The notes beneath the pieces are model-generated. The model ran no database searches and was not told where the DNA came from. It saw nothing but the letters and a program-made list of their open reading frames with translations. From NCBI RefSeq assembly GCF_022230925.1, contig NZ_JAKKFH010000063.1, forward strand, positions 158,281 to 222,280: 64,000 nucleotides of DNA. Direction: 5' to 3'. This document shows positions 1 through 8,884 of the stretch, piece after piece. Source of the stretch: Micromonospora alfalfae (GTDB lineage: Bacteria; Actinomycetota; Actinomycetes; Mycobacteriales; Micromonosporaceae). Each line of letters begins with the position of its first letter. Position 1 is the first letter of the stretch. Position numbers and translations under genes: made by a program.

Positions 1-2
1 CG

Positions 3-779
3 ACGGACGGGGACCCGTTGCTGTTTCCGGGCGGCGCCTCGCGCCCAGGCGACTCCGGGCCGCGGTCGTTCTCGGCGAGCGATGTGCCGCGTACCGTGCG
101 CCGGGTTCGTACCGAGGGACCCGGCCGCTCCGGCGAAGCGGCGCCGCTCCGAGTACCGCCCGGCGGCCTCGCACCGCCTCCGGGCCGCCGCCCCCCACCG
201 ATGCCCCAGCAGGCCGCACAGGCGCACGACGCCCCCGCAACGGCCACCGACCCGCACATAGGCGTGGTGATCGGTCCAGTCGAACAGACCCGATCACGGC
301 GCTCGTACTCCGGCTTCGTCGTGCTGATCGTCGCAGCAGGCCTGACGGTCGCGCCAATGCTCGGTCGGTTTCTCATGGGCGGTGTCCCGTTCGTACTCGT
401 GATCATGCCGGTAGTGCCGGTCGCCGGCGTCTGGCTGGCACGGCGCCTGACTCGCAGTGGCGGTGAGCTCAGCGCGCCGGGGCACCGTTTCCGTCTCCAG
501 CCGGCCGACGGGCGCACCGTTCGTGTCGTGATCGACGGCGAGATCGACCCGGACTCGCTGAGGCCCGGCGACGTGGCGCGCGTGCACAGCGCAGGCAGCC
601 GTGAAGGGCACATCGTGGCTCGCTCGGTGGACATCCTCGCGACGTTGGGCGGTCCGGTGGTGCGGCAGGTGGCCGGCCGGACGCCGGGGCCGATAGTGGC
701 GGCTCGCCTCCTGAACGCGATCAGCATCGCGCTCGCCGTCCTGCTGGTGGCTTCCGCTGCCGCAGTCATCGTCGGGTGA
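3..779 (+). CDS. Membrane protein, 5' end outside the window
   Basis: The frame is open from the window edge, so the true start may lie upstream. The N-terminal part is rich in Pro, Arg and Gly and looks disordered. It is followed by two adjacent hydrophobic segments (roughly residues 98-140 of the visible part), a polar beta-rich middle with an RPGDVARVHS stretch, and a final hydrophobic helix ending at the stop (TGA 777-779). This suggests an integral membrane protein with a small soluble domain between membrane segments. I do not recognise the family. It is host DNA, left of the island. Confidence 0.6.
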   Translation, partial: TDGDPLLFPGGASRPGDSGPRSFSASDVPRTVRRVRTEGPGRSGEAAPLRVPPGGLAPPPGRRPPPMPQQAAQAHDAPATATDPHIGVVIGPVEQTRSRRSYSGFVVLIVAAGLTVAPMLGRFLMGGVPFVLVIMPVVPVAGVWLARRLTRSGGELSAPGHRFRLQPADGRTVRVVIDGEIDPDSLRPGDVARVHSAGSREGHIVARSVDILATLGGPVVRQVAGRTPGPIVAARLLNAISIALAVLLVASAAAVIVG

Positions 780-1072
780 GCAGAGGAGTTCGAACCCGGC
801 TGGCCCCTCAGTCTCTTCTCCGCAGGCATCCGATGGCATCCAATTCAATCAACCGACCCCCCGGGCACTCAGCCGAAACCACTCCAAGATCCGCAAGGCA
901 GCTGATCAGAAAAAGTGCGCGGAGCAGCAGCATCGCCTTCGCAAGAAAGAAGCGGAAGACCGGGGAACGTACTTCTCGTCGAGTCTCGGCGCCGGGCAGC
1001 GAAAGCGGGCAAAGTCGCTCGCCACGCCGTCGCCGATCTCGTGAGACCGTCCAGAAGGAGGCGTGGCGCATC

Positions 1073-1453
1073 ATGCAAACCGAGTCCGTCATCGTGGAGA
1101 CCGCAATCCCGCTAGCCGAGGTGGCAGCGATACTCAACGCAGCCCTGGCCGGGTACAAGGCCACCATCGAGCCATTGATGGTCAGCAACAATCCACTTGA
1201 TCAGTTACGCCATCAGCCCGACATGGCATTGTTGGCATCCCGAAAAGGCGCGATGGGAGCATGGGGCGTTCGGGTCTACCTGACGGATCACGGCCAACGT
1301 CGTGAGATCCACCTGGAGGCACTCGGCGACGGTGGTTTCTCACGCGCTTTCCATGGCATCAAAAACACGTTCTCCCTGTCGAAGAGCTTGGCCAAGGCGG
1401 AGGCACTTGCCGCCAACGTCACCAACTCCGACGCGACCGCGGTTGTTCGGTAG
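1073..1453 (+). CDS. Small soluble protein of unknown function, 126 aa
   Basis: ATG 1073 is preceded by AAGGAGG (1055-1061) at an 11-base spacing, which decides this start. The frame is open back to 776, but the extra N-terminal residues are basic and Ser-rich and look untranslated. The protein begins MQTESVIVETAIPL. It has a mixed alpha/beta pattern, a GVRVYLTDHG strand and a basic helix near the C-terminus, with no membrane segment and no motif I recognise. Two hairpins follow within 170 bases. Confidence 0.6.
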   Translation: MQTESVIVETAIPLAEVAAILNAALAGYKATIEPLMVSNNPLDQLRHQPDMALLASRKGAMGAWGVRVYLTDHGQRREIHLEALGDGGFSRAFHGIKNTFSLSKSLAKAEALAANVTNSDATAVVR

Positions 1454-1513
1454 CCGCGATTCGTATTGCTGGCGCCGAGGAGGCTCGGACCTGCGCGAAT
1501 AAGACCGCAGTAC

Positions 1514-1539
1514 GCCCGGCCGAGATGCCTCGGTCGGGC
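1514..1539 (+). terminator. Hairpin terminator after the 1073-1453 gene
   Basis: Arms GCCCGGCCGAG (1514-1524) and CTCGGTCGGGC (1529-1539) pair over 11 positions with one G-T pair and a 4-base loop, 60 bases after the stop codon. There is no clear T tract, as is common for actinobacterial hairpin terminators. Confidence 0.5.
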
Positions 1540-1589
1540 AGCGCCAGGTCCAGGTAGTCGTGCCCGTGTTCAAGGTCCCTCGCGGCGAC

Positions 1590-1620
1590 GATGCCCCTGC
1601 CCGGCGCGGGTGGGGGCATC
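1590..1620. terminator. Second hairpin, possibly bidirectional
   Basis: GATGCCCC (1590-1597) pairs with GGGGCATC (1613-1620), and a short CCCG/CGGG stem lies within the loop. It sits between the last left-flank gene and the tRNA-Lys 3' half, so it could end transcription from either side. Confidence 0.35.
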
Positions 1621-1656
1621 TGAGGAGTGCCCCGGTTCGCACAAGGGTGCGGTCGA

Positions 1657-1690
1657 TGGGTCGCCAGGAACTCGGACCCTGAACCTACGG
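1657..1690 (-). pseudogene. Degraded second copy of a tRNA-Lys 3' half
   Basis: Read on the minus strand, it contains TAGGTTCAGGGTCCGAGTT followed by CCTGGCG and ACCCA. It matches the T arm and acceptor strand of the split tRNA-Lys (1737-1770) with a few substitutions and lacks the anticodon arm. It lies about 50 bases beyond the real 3' half. It may be left from an earlier integration or tandem event at the same site. Confidence 0.45.
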
Positions 1691-1736
1691 CGCGTCTGCG
1701 CTGATCCCCCCGGCTGCTGAGCTCAGAAGGGTTCTG

Positions 1737-1782
1737 TGGTGGGCCGCCAGGGACTCGAACCCTGAACCTATGGATTAAAAGT
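1737..1782 (-). pseudogene. 3' half of the split host tRNA-Lys(UUU)
   Basis: On the minus strand this reads from the anticodon loop (CTTTTAATCCAT) through a perfect T arm (CAGGG-TTCGAGT-CCCTG), acceptor strand GCGGCCC, discriminator A and encoded CCA. There is no D arm or 5' acceptor strand next to it; instead the sequence runs into island DNA at 1783. Its missing partner is at 60874-60914. Joined at the shared 12-bp core, the two give a 75-nt tRNA with a 7/7 paired acceptor stem. Confidence 0.9.
1771..1782. repeat. Left attachment core of the island
   Basis: TGGATTAAAAGT is repeated directly at 60874-60885. It corresponds to the anticodon loop and the 3' side of the anticodon stem of tRNA-Lys(UUU), a common crossover site for tyrosine recombinases. 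Identity ends at both sides (TA- versus TC- upstream, -GC versus -CC downstream). Confidence 0.85.
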
Positions 1783-2062
1783 GCGCAGACCAGGACAAAC
1801 TACTGTCCGTGCTCGATCGACTTTCGCTCTCCGCGACCCGGGCACCTCGTCCGGCCGCGTTCGCGATGGTCCGCGCCGTGCTCGCATAATGTGTCATCGC
1901 GTTGTTTGCCCGCCGAAGGTACGAATCCAGGAATCGTGCCGCGAATCCGGTCCGGCTCCGGAACATCCGAGCACCCAGGGAGCGCCCCGCGAGTAGGCGC
2001 CCGGCCCGTTGGTGGTGGCCAGGGCGGGGCACCGGAGCTGATACGTCCGACCCGAGCCGCCT

Positions 2063-5000
2063 CTATCGACTGCACCACACCGCGAGCGGTGCGTTGATCG
2101 TCGTTTTGAGGTACGCCTGTGTCGAGGCGAGCAGGTTTAGTTGCTGGGTCGTCGCCCTCGAGGCGGACAGGCCCGGCTGGACGATCACCATTTCCATGCG
2201 CCGCCGCAGGACGGTTGCCTGCTCCTGAATTTTGTAGAGCGCCTTGATATCTCCGACCTCGAAGGGGCTGACGCCGTCACGCCGCTGCTTTTTGCGAGCC
2301 CGGTCGTCGAGTGTGCGGAAAAATGGGCGTAGATCGCCGCGCCGCCACATGATCGACTTTTGAGTCTGCCCACAGACCTCGTACAGGTCGTTGACGCGTG
2401 TGCCGACGGTCTCACCGTGCGAGTACTTGCAATGCACGAGCCGGATCAGCAGCCCTTCGCTGTCGATCCGGATGGCCACGATGTCGGCGACCTCGCCGCT
2501 GCCGTCGTCGTCGAGGATGACGTCCCACGGATCGCTCTCCGCCTTGAGCTCGGCGATGGCACGGTACTGAACGGAATCGATCAGCCGGTCCTTGGTCTGA
2601 GATTCGACGGTGATGGTGGTGCCCTTCCAGTCGAAGGGCGTGAGGTTCGCGCGGTCGAAAGGCTCCTTGTCCCAGGTTGGCTTGTAGAGTAGGTCACCCT
2701 CAATGATCCGGTCATCGTCAAGGATGAAGGTGAGACCGACCTGGTTGAGCCAATCACTCAGGTTGAGCTCGGAGCGTGCGCGGACGATCTTGATCTCTTC
2801 ATCGCTGGCGCACCGGTAGAAGAGGCGGCTGTTCTCGACGGTGGCCTCGTACGTGACCTTCCACCCCTTGGTGCGCACGTCGAAGCGGAATGGGCCCTCG
2901 GTTGCGGCGGTGTCCGGAACGAGATCGGCGTAGACGGCTTCGTATTTGAGGTCCTGGAACGACAGCCTCAGGTTGTCCGCCTGCACCGTGTGGATCTGCC
3001 ACGGCCACTCGACTGCCAGGACGACGCCAGCGGGCCGGCCTTGTAGGCGTTCAGGCAGGATGAACTGCCCGATCACCTTGTCGATGCTGATGGTGTCATC
3101 GACCAGCTTCTCGCCAACGGAGTCGCACCAGTCCCGCCAGTGTTTGAGACCGCGGGCGGTAGCGGCGGACCAGATGCGGCCTTTGAGGGAGGCGCTGATG
3201 TTGACCCGCTCGCCGTCGCGGTACCCGCCGCCGGAGATGTTCGTCTGCGACTTCGTGCCGGCCTCGGCCTGGGTAAAGCTAGCCGTGACGTCGGAGCCCA
3301 CGTGCATGGAGAAGCGGCGAAACTGGTCATGGGCGTCAAGGACGCCGACGTTCGTCGGCACTAGCCGGTCAATGTCGGCCATCACGCGGTAGACCGTCGA
3401 GCCCGTGAAGCGCCTTGCGCCAGCACCCAGCACGGCCGTCGCGAGATCCTCGAAGACTCCATCGTTGGCGGAGTTGTTGATGTACAGCAGGCGCTTCTCC
3501 CGGTCGAAGTAGAGGATGTACAGCTCGTAGCTGACCTCTTCGAGGGTTTTGAGGTCGCCCCAGCGGACGTTGTCACGGTCTTCCACGACACACCAGGCAA
3601 TCCCGGCGGCTGTGTTCAGGCCGATGGGCTGGGTGTACATGCGGTCCTCGCCGAAGAAGTCGACGAGGTTCTCCGGTTCCCATCGCTCAGTAGGGGCTCG
3701 GTAGACGACCGTACTCAGCTTCGGCAGCAGGCTCCGCAACGTGACGTCCTCGGGCAAGCTGGTGAAGCCCTCCTCGAAGTCGCTGACATCCTGCTGTCCC
3801 TGAACGGCGGTCTCGGTGAGGTTGCGCAGGATCAGGTTCCAATCGGAATCCTCCGCGTACAGCGTCCGCAAACGCCTGTCGACATCGATCTCGGCACGGG
3901 CGACGAATACCGATGCGTCGCCGTACCTGCCCTCCGATGACGTCCGTGCGAAGCGGCCGATGAACTGCAGGGTGACACCGAGGCTCTTCTGCGGATCATG
4001 CACCGCTGCGACCTTCAGAGACGGCAGGTCGAAGCCTTCTCCGAGCATGTTGACGCAGATGACGATGCGGGAGCGACCTTCTCGCAGCTCCTTGACTGCC
4101 TCGCGTTGTTGTCTCGCGGGCATTTGGCTGTTGATGATGACCGGCTGGAGATCGGCGGCCAGCTTGTCGTAGAGCGGCTTGAGTTCCTTCGCTCGAAGGA
4201 TGCCGCTGACGCGAGCCATCAGAACGTGGTCGAAACCAGATTCCAGGTCCGCGCGCAGCTTGGCGACGCTCTGCTCCGCCACGGCTCGGTCCAGGTCCTC
4301 GAAGTCGACAACCGCGGTGTAGTTGATCCGCGAGAAGAATTCCTGCGCTTGAGCTTCCCGCAGGGGGAAGGAGTAGAGGATGCGGCCTTGAAGGTGCTTG
4401 CCATCCTCACGGAACGGCGTCGCGGTGAACTGGATCACGTTCTTGTCGACGAAAAAGTCGCGGACGGCAGACCACGTACGTGCGGCCACGTGGTGGGCCT
4501 CGTCGATGAACAAATGAGAGCAGGCGCCGGCGAGGGCTGCCAGTGCCTCGGGCTGGCAGGCAGTCAACGCCTGGGGCGTCGCGACGATGACGTTGCACGC
4601 TCGCGTGAATGACTCCGCCGCGTCGACGGTGGTGAAGCCCTGTTGGACGCGCCCCACCGCCGGGCGGATCGCCGAAGCGGTGACGATGCCCAGCTTCTGC
4701 AGCACGCCGAGGGTCTCGAATTTCGTCGCAATCTGCTCACGGAGGGCATCGGAGGGGACTAATACCAGCAATCGATTGATGCGGGCGGCCACCAGAAGCG
4801 CGAGCATCGTCTCCGTCTTGCCAGTGCCTGTCGGCATAACCACCGTGGCCGGAGTGGTCCGCTTGGTGGTCCAGTAGCCGAGCACGGCATGCATCGCTCC
4901 GAGTTGCGGCGATCGAAGGCCGCGACTTTCCTTGGTGCCTTCGTTGAAGGTGATCGCATCCCGATACGACCTGAGAACCTCAGATGGCGCAGAACGGAGG

Positions 5001-5299
5001 AGGACGCTCGGCAGGTGCCAACCCGCTCGGGTCAGCGAGTCCCCGGCTCCCGTTCCGGGCGGGAGCCTTAGCCACAGGATGTCCTGATCGAGCGGCGTCT
5101 CACCGCTCGCGGCTGGCCAGACGCCGTAGTTGTTGACGACTTCAAGTGCCCCATCGCTACCTGAGACGGCGTGAAAGGCACTCGCTGGAACAAGGAGCTG
5201 CTTGATCGGGTTGCCATCGAACGTCTCCGTGCGCGCCCAGACATTGGGCGTACGCCACCCGCTGGGCGAGTGCCGGTCGTCAGCATGGGGACCATTCAT
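2063..5299 (-). CDS. DEAD/DEAH-box helicase with possible C-terminal nuclease, 1078 aa
   Basis: A superfamily 2 helicase: Walker A PTGTGKT near residues 156-162, motif II DEAH at about 266-269, TATPF (motif III) and a motif VI-like QFIGRFAR. The last 250 residues contain a DVILDDDGSGEVADIVAIR strand pair followed by LVHCKYS, resembling a PD-(D/E)xK nuclease core with an HxK variant. ATG 5299 is preferred over GTG 5305 because GGAAG lies 10 bases upstream. It is transcribed alone, away from the Dpd genes. The combination is typical of restriction or anti-phage helicase-nucleases, but the exact family is unknown to me. It could also be a DNA repair helicase. Confidence 0.75.
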   Translation of the reverse strand: MNGPHADDRHSPSGWRTPNVWARTETFDGNPIKQLLVPASAFHAVSGSDGALEVVNNYGVWPAASGETPLDQDILWLRLPPGTGAGDSLTRAGWHLPSVLLRSAPSEVLRSYRDAITFNEGTKESRGLRSPQLGAMHAVLGYWTTKRTTPATVVMPTGTGKTETMLALLVAARINRLLVLVPSDALREQIATKFETLGVLQKLGIVTASAIRPAVGRVQQGFTTVDAAESFTRACNVIVATPQALTACQPEALAALAGACSHLFIDEAHHVAARTWSAVRDFFVDKNVIQFTATPFREDGKHLQGRILYSFPLREAQAQEFFSRINYTAVVDFEDLDRAVAEQSVAKLRADLESGFDHVLMARVSGILRAKELKPLYDKLAADLQPVIINSQMPARQQREAVKELREGRSRIVICVNMLGEGFDLPSLKVAAVHDPQKSLGVTLQFIGRFARTSSEGRYGDASVFVARAEIDVDRRLRTLYAEDSDWNLILRNLTETAVQGQQDVSDFEEGFTSLPEDVTLRSLLPKLSTVVYRAPTERWEPENLVDFFGEDRMYTQPIGLNTAAGIAWCVVEDRDNVRWGDLKTLEEVSYELYILYFDREKRLLYINNSANDGVFEDLATAVLGAGARRFTGSTVYRVMADIDRLVPTNVGVLDAHDQFRRFSMHVGSDVTASFTQAEAGTKSQTNISGGGYRDGERVNISASLKGRIWSAATARGLKHWRDWCDSVGEKLVDDTISIDKVIGQFILPERLQGRPAGVVLAVEWPWQIHTVQADNLRLSFQDLKYEAVYADLVPDTAATEGPFRFDVRTKGWKVTYEATVENSRLFYRCASDEEIKIVRARSELNLSDWLNQVGLTFILDDDRIIEGDLLYKPTWDKEPFDRANLTPFDWKGTTITVESQTKDRLIDSVQYRAIAELKAESDPWDVILDDDGSGEVADIVAIRIDSEGLLIRLVHCKYSHGETVGTRVNDLYEVCGQTQKSIMWRRGDLRPFFRTLDDRARKKQRRDGVSPFEVGDIKALYKIQEQATVLRRRMEMVIVQPGLSASRATTQQLNLLASTQAYLKTTINAPLAVWCSR

Positions 5300-5689
5300 G
5301 AGCACGATTCTTCCGTGGGTGGGTGCTCATGCTTTAATCGATATACGTAGTGCTTTCTCTTGTGGGACCTCGGACTGTCGTAAATCTGACGGCGAGCACC
5401 AACAGTCGGGAATGACGATCACTATGCGCGAGAGCCGGACCGTGGTGGAGAAGGCAACCATCATCGAGTGCGGCGAACGCGCGCTGACGTGGACACGACC
5501 TGACGTTGACGTCCCACCCGGCATTGACCGACGATAGTTCGGCCCCTCAGCCTGCCGCACGCACGGTCGGCGGCAGATCCAGATTTCCGATCTTGTTCGG
5601 GGGCCAGCTCGATGGGTCAACCGGCGATGGCGAGATGGCGGCAGATGACGTTACGTCAGGAAGCTCCAGGGGTCCCGAACCTCTTTGGT
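5300..5689. other. Intergenic region with possible helicase promoter
   Basis: No gene is evident. On the minus strand an AT-rich patch (5328-5350, containing ACGTATATCG) lies just upstream of the helicase start and is the likeliest promoter. The rest separates it from the stop of the anti-sigma-like gene, and a short 97-codon frame there has no support. Confidence 0.35.
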
Positions 5690-6478
5690 TCATTGGATCC
5701 GTAGCCGGACGGTGTCTGGGTCGACGAGCGTCACGCCGGCGGCAGTGCGCACGTGCAGCTTGCAGCCGGTGGGATCGCCCCGATCGCTGGGCCACCACAC
5801 ACCCCAGACACCGTTTCTCACCGTGGCGGTCACTCGCAGGCCATTCGTGAGTACAACGTCGACGCCGGTCACAGCGGAGCCGCTCAGGCCGTACATCTGG
5901 AAGGCTTGGATGCCGCGGGGCGGTGGGTCCGAGATGCCGCCGAGCACCAACACGGCACTGTCTTGCGGCTTGGCGAACGGTTTGTCGGAGACGGTGGCCT
6001 GCATGAGGTTGAGGCCATTGAGCCCCTTGGCTTTCAGACCGGACAGGGCGATCAGCGGATCCGAGGAGGTGCCGCTGCCCAGTGCAACATCGACGCAGTA
6101 GGTGAACCCGCCGCGCCGGTCGACCAGCACCTCCCGGCGAGTCGCGGCTTTCGGGCGCGCCGTGACGCCTGCGACGCCCACCCCGCCGACGCCGAGGTCG
6201 CTGCACTTCGAGGCCCAATTCTCGATTTCTTCATCTGTAGCGGTCAGTGGTGGAGCGGCCTGCGGAACGGCCGTCCAAGCGGCATAGGTCGGCGGCGGCG
6301 GGTCGGGATAGACGGCGAACGCAACGACGCCGGCAGCGACGACCACCCCGGCGAAGGCGCCGGCGAGGGCGATGCGTCGGCCGCGAGTCACCACAGTTGT
6401 CTGCGATGCCTGCTCAACTAGCAGCCGCCGGATCTCGGCCTGACGCTGCGGGTTCAGGCGGATTCGCAGATCGCTCAT
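5690..6478 (-). CDS. Membrane protein paired with the ECF sigma factor, probable anti-sigma factor
   Basis: 262 aa. A 40-residue cytoplasmic segment (MSDLRIRLNP...) is followed by one transmembrane helix (IALAGAFAGVVVAAGVVAF, about residues 34-55) and a long extracytoplasmic domain starting with a Pro-rich YPDPPPPTYAAW. Its start overlaps the stop of the sigma factor gene by 4 bases (ATGA), so the two are translated together. Position and topology fit an anti-sigma factor, although no zinc-binding HxxxCxxC motif is visible in the N-terminal part. The outer domain could instead be a sensor or an unrelated exported domain. Confidence 0.65.
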   Translation of the reverse strand: MSDLRIRLNPQRQAEIRRLLVEQASQTTVVTRGRRIALAGAFAGVVVAAGVVAFAVYPDPPPPTYAAWTAVPQAAPPLTATDEEIENWASKCSDLGVGGVGVAGVTARPKAATRREVLVDRRGGFTYCVDVALGSGTSSDPLIALSGLKAKGLNGLNLMQATVSDKPFAKPQDSAVLVLGGISDPPPRGIQAFQMYGLSGSAVTGVDVVLTNGLRVTATVRNGVWGVWWPSDRGDPTGCKLHVRTAAGVTLVDPDTVRLRIQ

Positions 6479-7083
6479 GACATCTCCCGTCGCTGTGCTG
6501 AGGCGGTCCTTGGGCAGGCCACGTGGGGTGCGTTCAGGGCTTCTGTCTCGACCCCGAGCCGGGACCGCGCCCGCGACAGCCGCGACCGGACGGTGCCGAC
6601 TGGTACGCCGAGCGCTACCGCCGCCTCGGCGTAGGACAGGCCCTGCCAGACGCAGAGCAACAACACGTCACGCTCGGGTGGCCTCAGCCGCTCGAGGGCC
6701 GCTGCCAACCGGGCCAGGTGCCGCTCGTCATCGAGCCGTCCGACGACCTCGTCGGCATGGTCGGGCGTGACCGGCGCGGGTGTCAGCCGCTCCAGCGCCC
6801 GTCGATGCCGCAGCGCCGTCCGCCAGCGATGCTGCATGGTCCGGCGCGCGATGCCGTACAGCCACGGCAACGCGTTGCCATCAACCAACTCAACCTCACC
6901 CCGCCGGCGCCATGCCTCCAGGAACACGATGGAGACCACATCATCGGCGGCGTCGCTCGAGCCGGTCCGGCGCGCACAGAAAGCCCGGACGGCCTCCCCG
7001 TGCCGGTCGAAAAGCACACCGAAGCACGCGGCCTCGCCCTGGCGTGCCCGCCGCCACAACTCACCGTCGTCGGCCCGAGTCAT
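6475..7083 (-). CDS. ECF-type RNA polymerase sigma factor, 202 aa
   Basis: Region 2 is visible in the first 90 residues (FGVLFDRHGEAVRAFCARR, then DDVVSIVFLEAWRRR and LPWLYGIARR). A region 4 helix-turn-helix lies in the second half (LPPxERDVLLL-type start, then GLSYAEAAVALGVPVGTVRS). It would direct RNA polymerase to a small set of promoters. ATG 7083 has GAGGG 10 bases upstream; the alternative GTG 7101 has its purine tract only one base away. It is coupled to the membrane protein downstream, the usual sigma/anti-sigma layout. Upstream bases hold no recognised autoregulated promoter. Confidence 0.85.
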   Translation of the reverse strand: MTRADDGELWRRARQGEAACFGVLFDRHGEAVRAFCARRTGSSDAADDVVSIVFLEAWRRRGEVELVDGNALPWLYGIARRTMQHRWRTALRHRRALERLTPAPVTPDHADEVVGRLDDERHLARLAAALERLRPPERDVLLLCVWQGLSYAEAAVALGVPVGTVRSRLSRARSRLGVETEALNAPHVACPRTASAQRREMS

Positions 7084-7611
7084 GTCCGCCCTATCCCTCA
7101 CACCCTCTTATGACCGCTACGCCCGTCGAGTTCCATAGTGGAGCAGGTCGGCGAGGTACTTGCCGCCCACGGCGTGCCCGACTTGGTGAGCCGCGCTGAG
7201 GTCGCACACCTGCAACAGTGGCGGATCGCCCCGACCGGCAGCCCTCCGCGTCGTCGGCATCATGAACGAGTTCGCCTTCTTCACCGGCACCTGGCGCGCG
7301 CCGCCGCGCGGCCGGACCTTGTTGATCTCGCGGTGCGGCTGGCCGCCACTCCCTGCAGCCCTCTCTACCAGCGCCACGTCAGCCCCGACCGGGAACTCGC
7401 TGCCATCGTGCGGCAGTTCGACGCTTAGCTAGGGAAAGGTTCGGTAGCTGACGCAGCCCGTGGACGACCGGCACTTCTCGCACTCTCGCCGCCACTAGTG
7501 GCATCCCAGTGGCGCGAAGGTGATTCGATATGGCTGCGACGGCGTTCCTCTTGTTGCACTGACAAACTACCTTGGCTTCGAATCCGAACGGCGGCGAGAG
7601 GACAGCCCGAG
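7084..7611. other. Non-coding stretch upstream of the sigma factor and of the 7612 gene
   Basis: Several short frames are open on both strands, but none has a start signal, motif or codon pattern that I can support. The region should contain the promoters of the two divergent genes. The ribosome binding site of the rightward gene lies at 7596-7602. Confidence 0.35.
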
Positions 7612-8316
7612 ATGGCAGCGAGATCACGGAGGGGAAGGAAAAGTCGGCTGGCCCGCCGCCTCTCGGCCCCGCCCGTTCCATCGGAGCCCGCCGACATCAA
7701 ATCCACGAAGCTAAGGCGACGCGCATCAATTTTACGTACAGTCATCGGGTGGAACGAGGACGTCCCAGTCCCGATCCCACTTATTGCGGCATGTAGTTGT
7801 GTCGGGGCGGTGATCCTGGCGACCAGGTTTCCGGTATACGCTACTTGCCCTCAGGTGACACAGGGAACGCCGCGACTAGTCGCCTCGATTATCGTGGGAC
7901 TGCCAATCGGCTTCGGAATTGTGGCCATCCTCATGATCGCATCCACCTTGGACATCACGGCCAGTCGGAAAAACAGTGCGGGGGCAATCAGAACCGGGCT
8001 GGAAAGAGCGGGGCTTGGCGCGGCATACGGTACATTCATGTCGGTTTTCGCCACCCTGGCAGTACCCGACAGCACCACGTGCGGGACGGACCTATTGGCG
8101 AACATCAGCAATGGCGCCACCTGGGGCAGCATGATCGGCCTAACTCTCTCGGTAGCGACTCTCCGCAAGGGGATGTTGTCGGACGCAGATTCAGCCCGAG
8201 GCGCTTGGGTTAAGTGGCAGTTCATTTCCTCGGCAAACTTAAGCCTCGTGCTTGGCGTCACCACCTCGATCATGCTGATCTCGTCGCTGTGGGAGGGCAG
8301 GGGTTGGCCCCAGTAG
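7612..8316 (+). CDS. Multi-pass membrane protein of unknown function, 234 aa
   Basis: ATG 7612 has GAGAGGA at 7596-7602 (9-base spacing), so the longer frame back to 7498 is not used. A basic N-terminal tail of about 50 residues precedes four to five hydrophobic segments (around IPLIAACSCVGAVILA, LVASIIVGLPIGFGIVAILM, GLGAAYGTFMSVFATLAV, NGATWGSMIGLTLSVA and LVLGVTTSIMLISSL). A/T content is higher than in the neighbours, suggesting separate acquisition. No family recognised. Confidence 0.55.
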   Translation: MAARSRRGRKSRLARRLSAPPVPSEPADIKSTKLRRRASILRTVIGWNEDVPVPIPLIAACSCVGAVILATRFPVYATCPQVTQGTPRLVASIIVGLPIGFGIVAILMIASTLDITASRKNSAGAIRTGLERAGLGAAYGTFMSVFATLAVPDSTTCGTDLLANISNGATWGSMIGLTLSVATLRKGMLSDADSARGAWVKWQFISSANLSLVLGVTTSIMLISSLWEGRGWPQ

Positions 8317-8425
8317 CGCTTGGGCGTGGCATGGCTCGACTAACAACTCCTAACGAAATGGTGTTGGGCGTAACCCCCGGGATGCGAGGGTCTTTCTGCC
8401 TGAACGTGAGGAGGGGTGCGAAGGC

Positions 8426-8844
8426 ATGGTGGTCGTCTCGGACGACCTCTGGGCCCAGATCGTGCCGCTTCTACCGCCGCGACCACCACGGCGGCATCGG
8501 TTCCCTGGCCGCAAGCCCAAGGGCATCCGAGGCCGACCCGGCAACGACCCGGACGGATCTACGCTGACCGCGGCTACGACGTCGACACGTGCCGCCGCGA
8601 GTTACGCATCAAGGGCATCACACCAATCATCGCCCGATGCGGCACCGCACACGGCTCAGGACTCGGCACTCGACGCTGCGTCGTGGAGCAGACTATCGCC
8701 CTGCTGCACTGGTTCCGCGGCCTGCGTATCCGCTGGGAGATCCGCGACAACACCCACGAAACCTTTCTCACCCTCGCCATCATCTGCTGGCACCGACTCC
8801 TGCTCTCGTGTCTGGCGCTAAGGCCGCTCTCGGCGGTGTGGTGA
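8426..8844 (+). pseudogene. Internally deleted IS5-type transposase remnant
   Basis: One frame gives a transposase N-terminus (MVVVSDDLWAQIVPLLPP, then PGRKPKGIRGRPG). From about 8560 another frame gives the C-terminal part of a DDE transposase (IYADRGYD..., CVVEQTIALLHWFRGLRIRW, ending at 8844). The middle of about 100 residues with most of the catalytic core is missing, so it is inactive. Its right edge coincides with the loss of the 3' part of a nucleotidyltransferase gene on the other strand, which this insertion probably truncated. Confidence 0.7.
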
Positions 8845-8884
8845 AGCGCAGCGATGTCCTTAGCAAGATTGGTTGCTGCTGGAG

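Larger units (their letters stand above)
1454..2062. other. Left junction region, no confident gene
   Basis: This stretch holds the two hairpins, a degraded tRNA 3'-half relic, the real 3' half of the split tRNA-Lys and the left attachment core. Inside the island edge (1783-2062) a minus-strand frame of 85 codons is open, but it has no recognisable motif and no good ribosome binding site, so I leave it uncalled. Confidence 0.5.

Noticed and set aside
780..800. tRNA T-arm-like GTTCGAACCC
   Set aside because: The flanking bases do not form a paired T stem or acceptor stem.
1775..2032. 85-codon minus-strand gene at the left edge of the island
   Set aside because: It crosses the attachment core into the tRNA half and has no start signal or known motif.
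5327..5620. 97-codon minus-strand gene upstream of the helicase
   Set aside because: Arg/Ser-rich shadow-like composition, no ribosome binding site and no motif.
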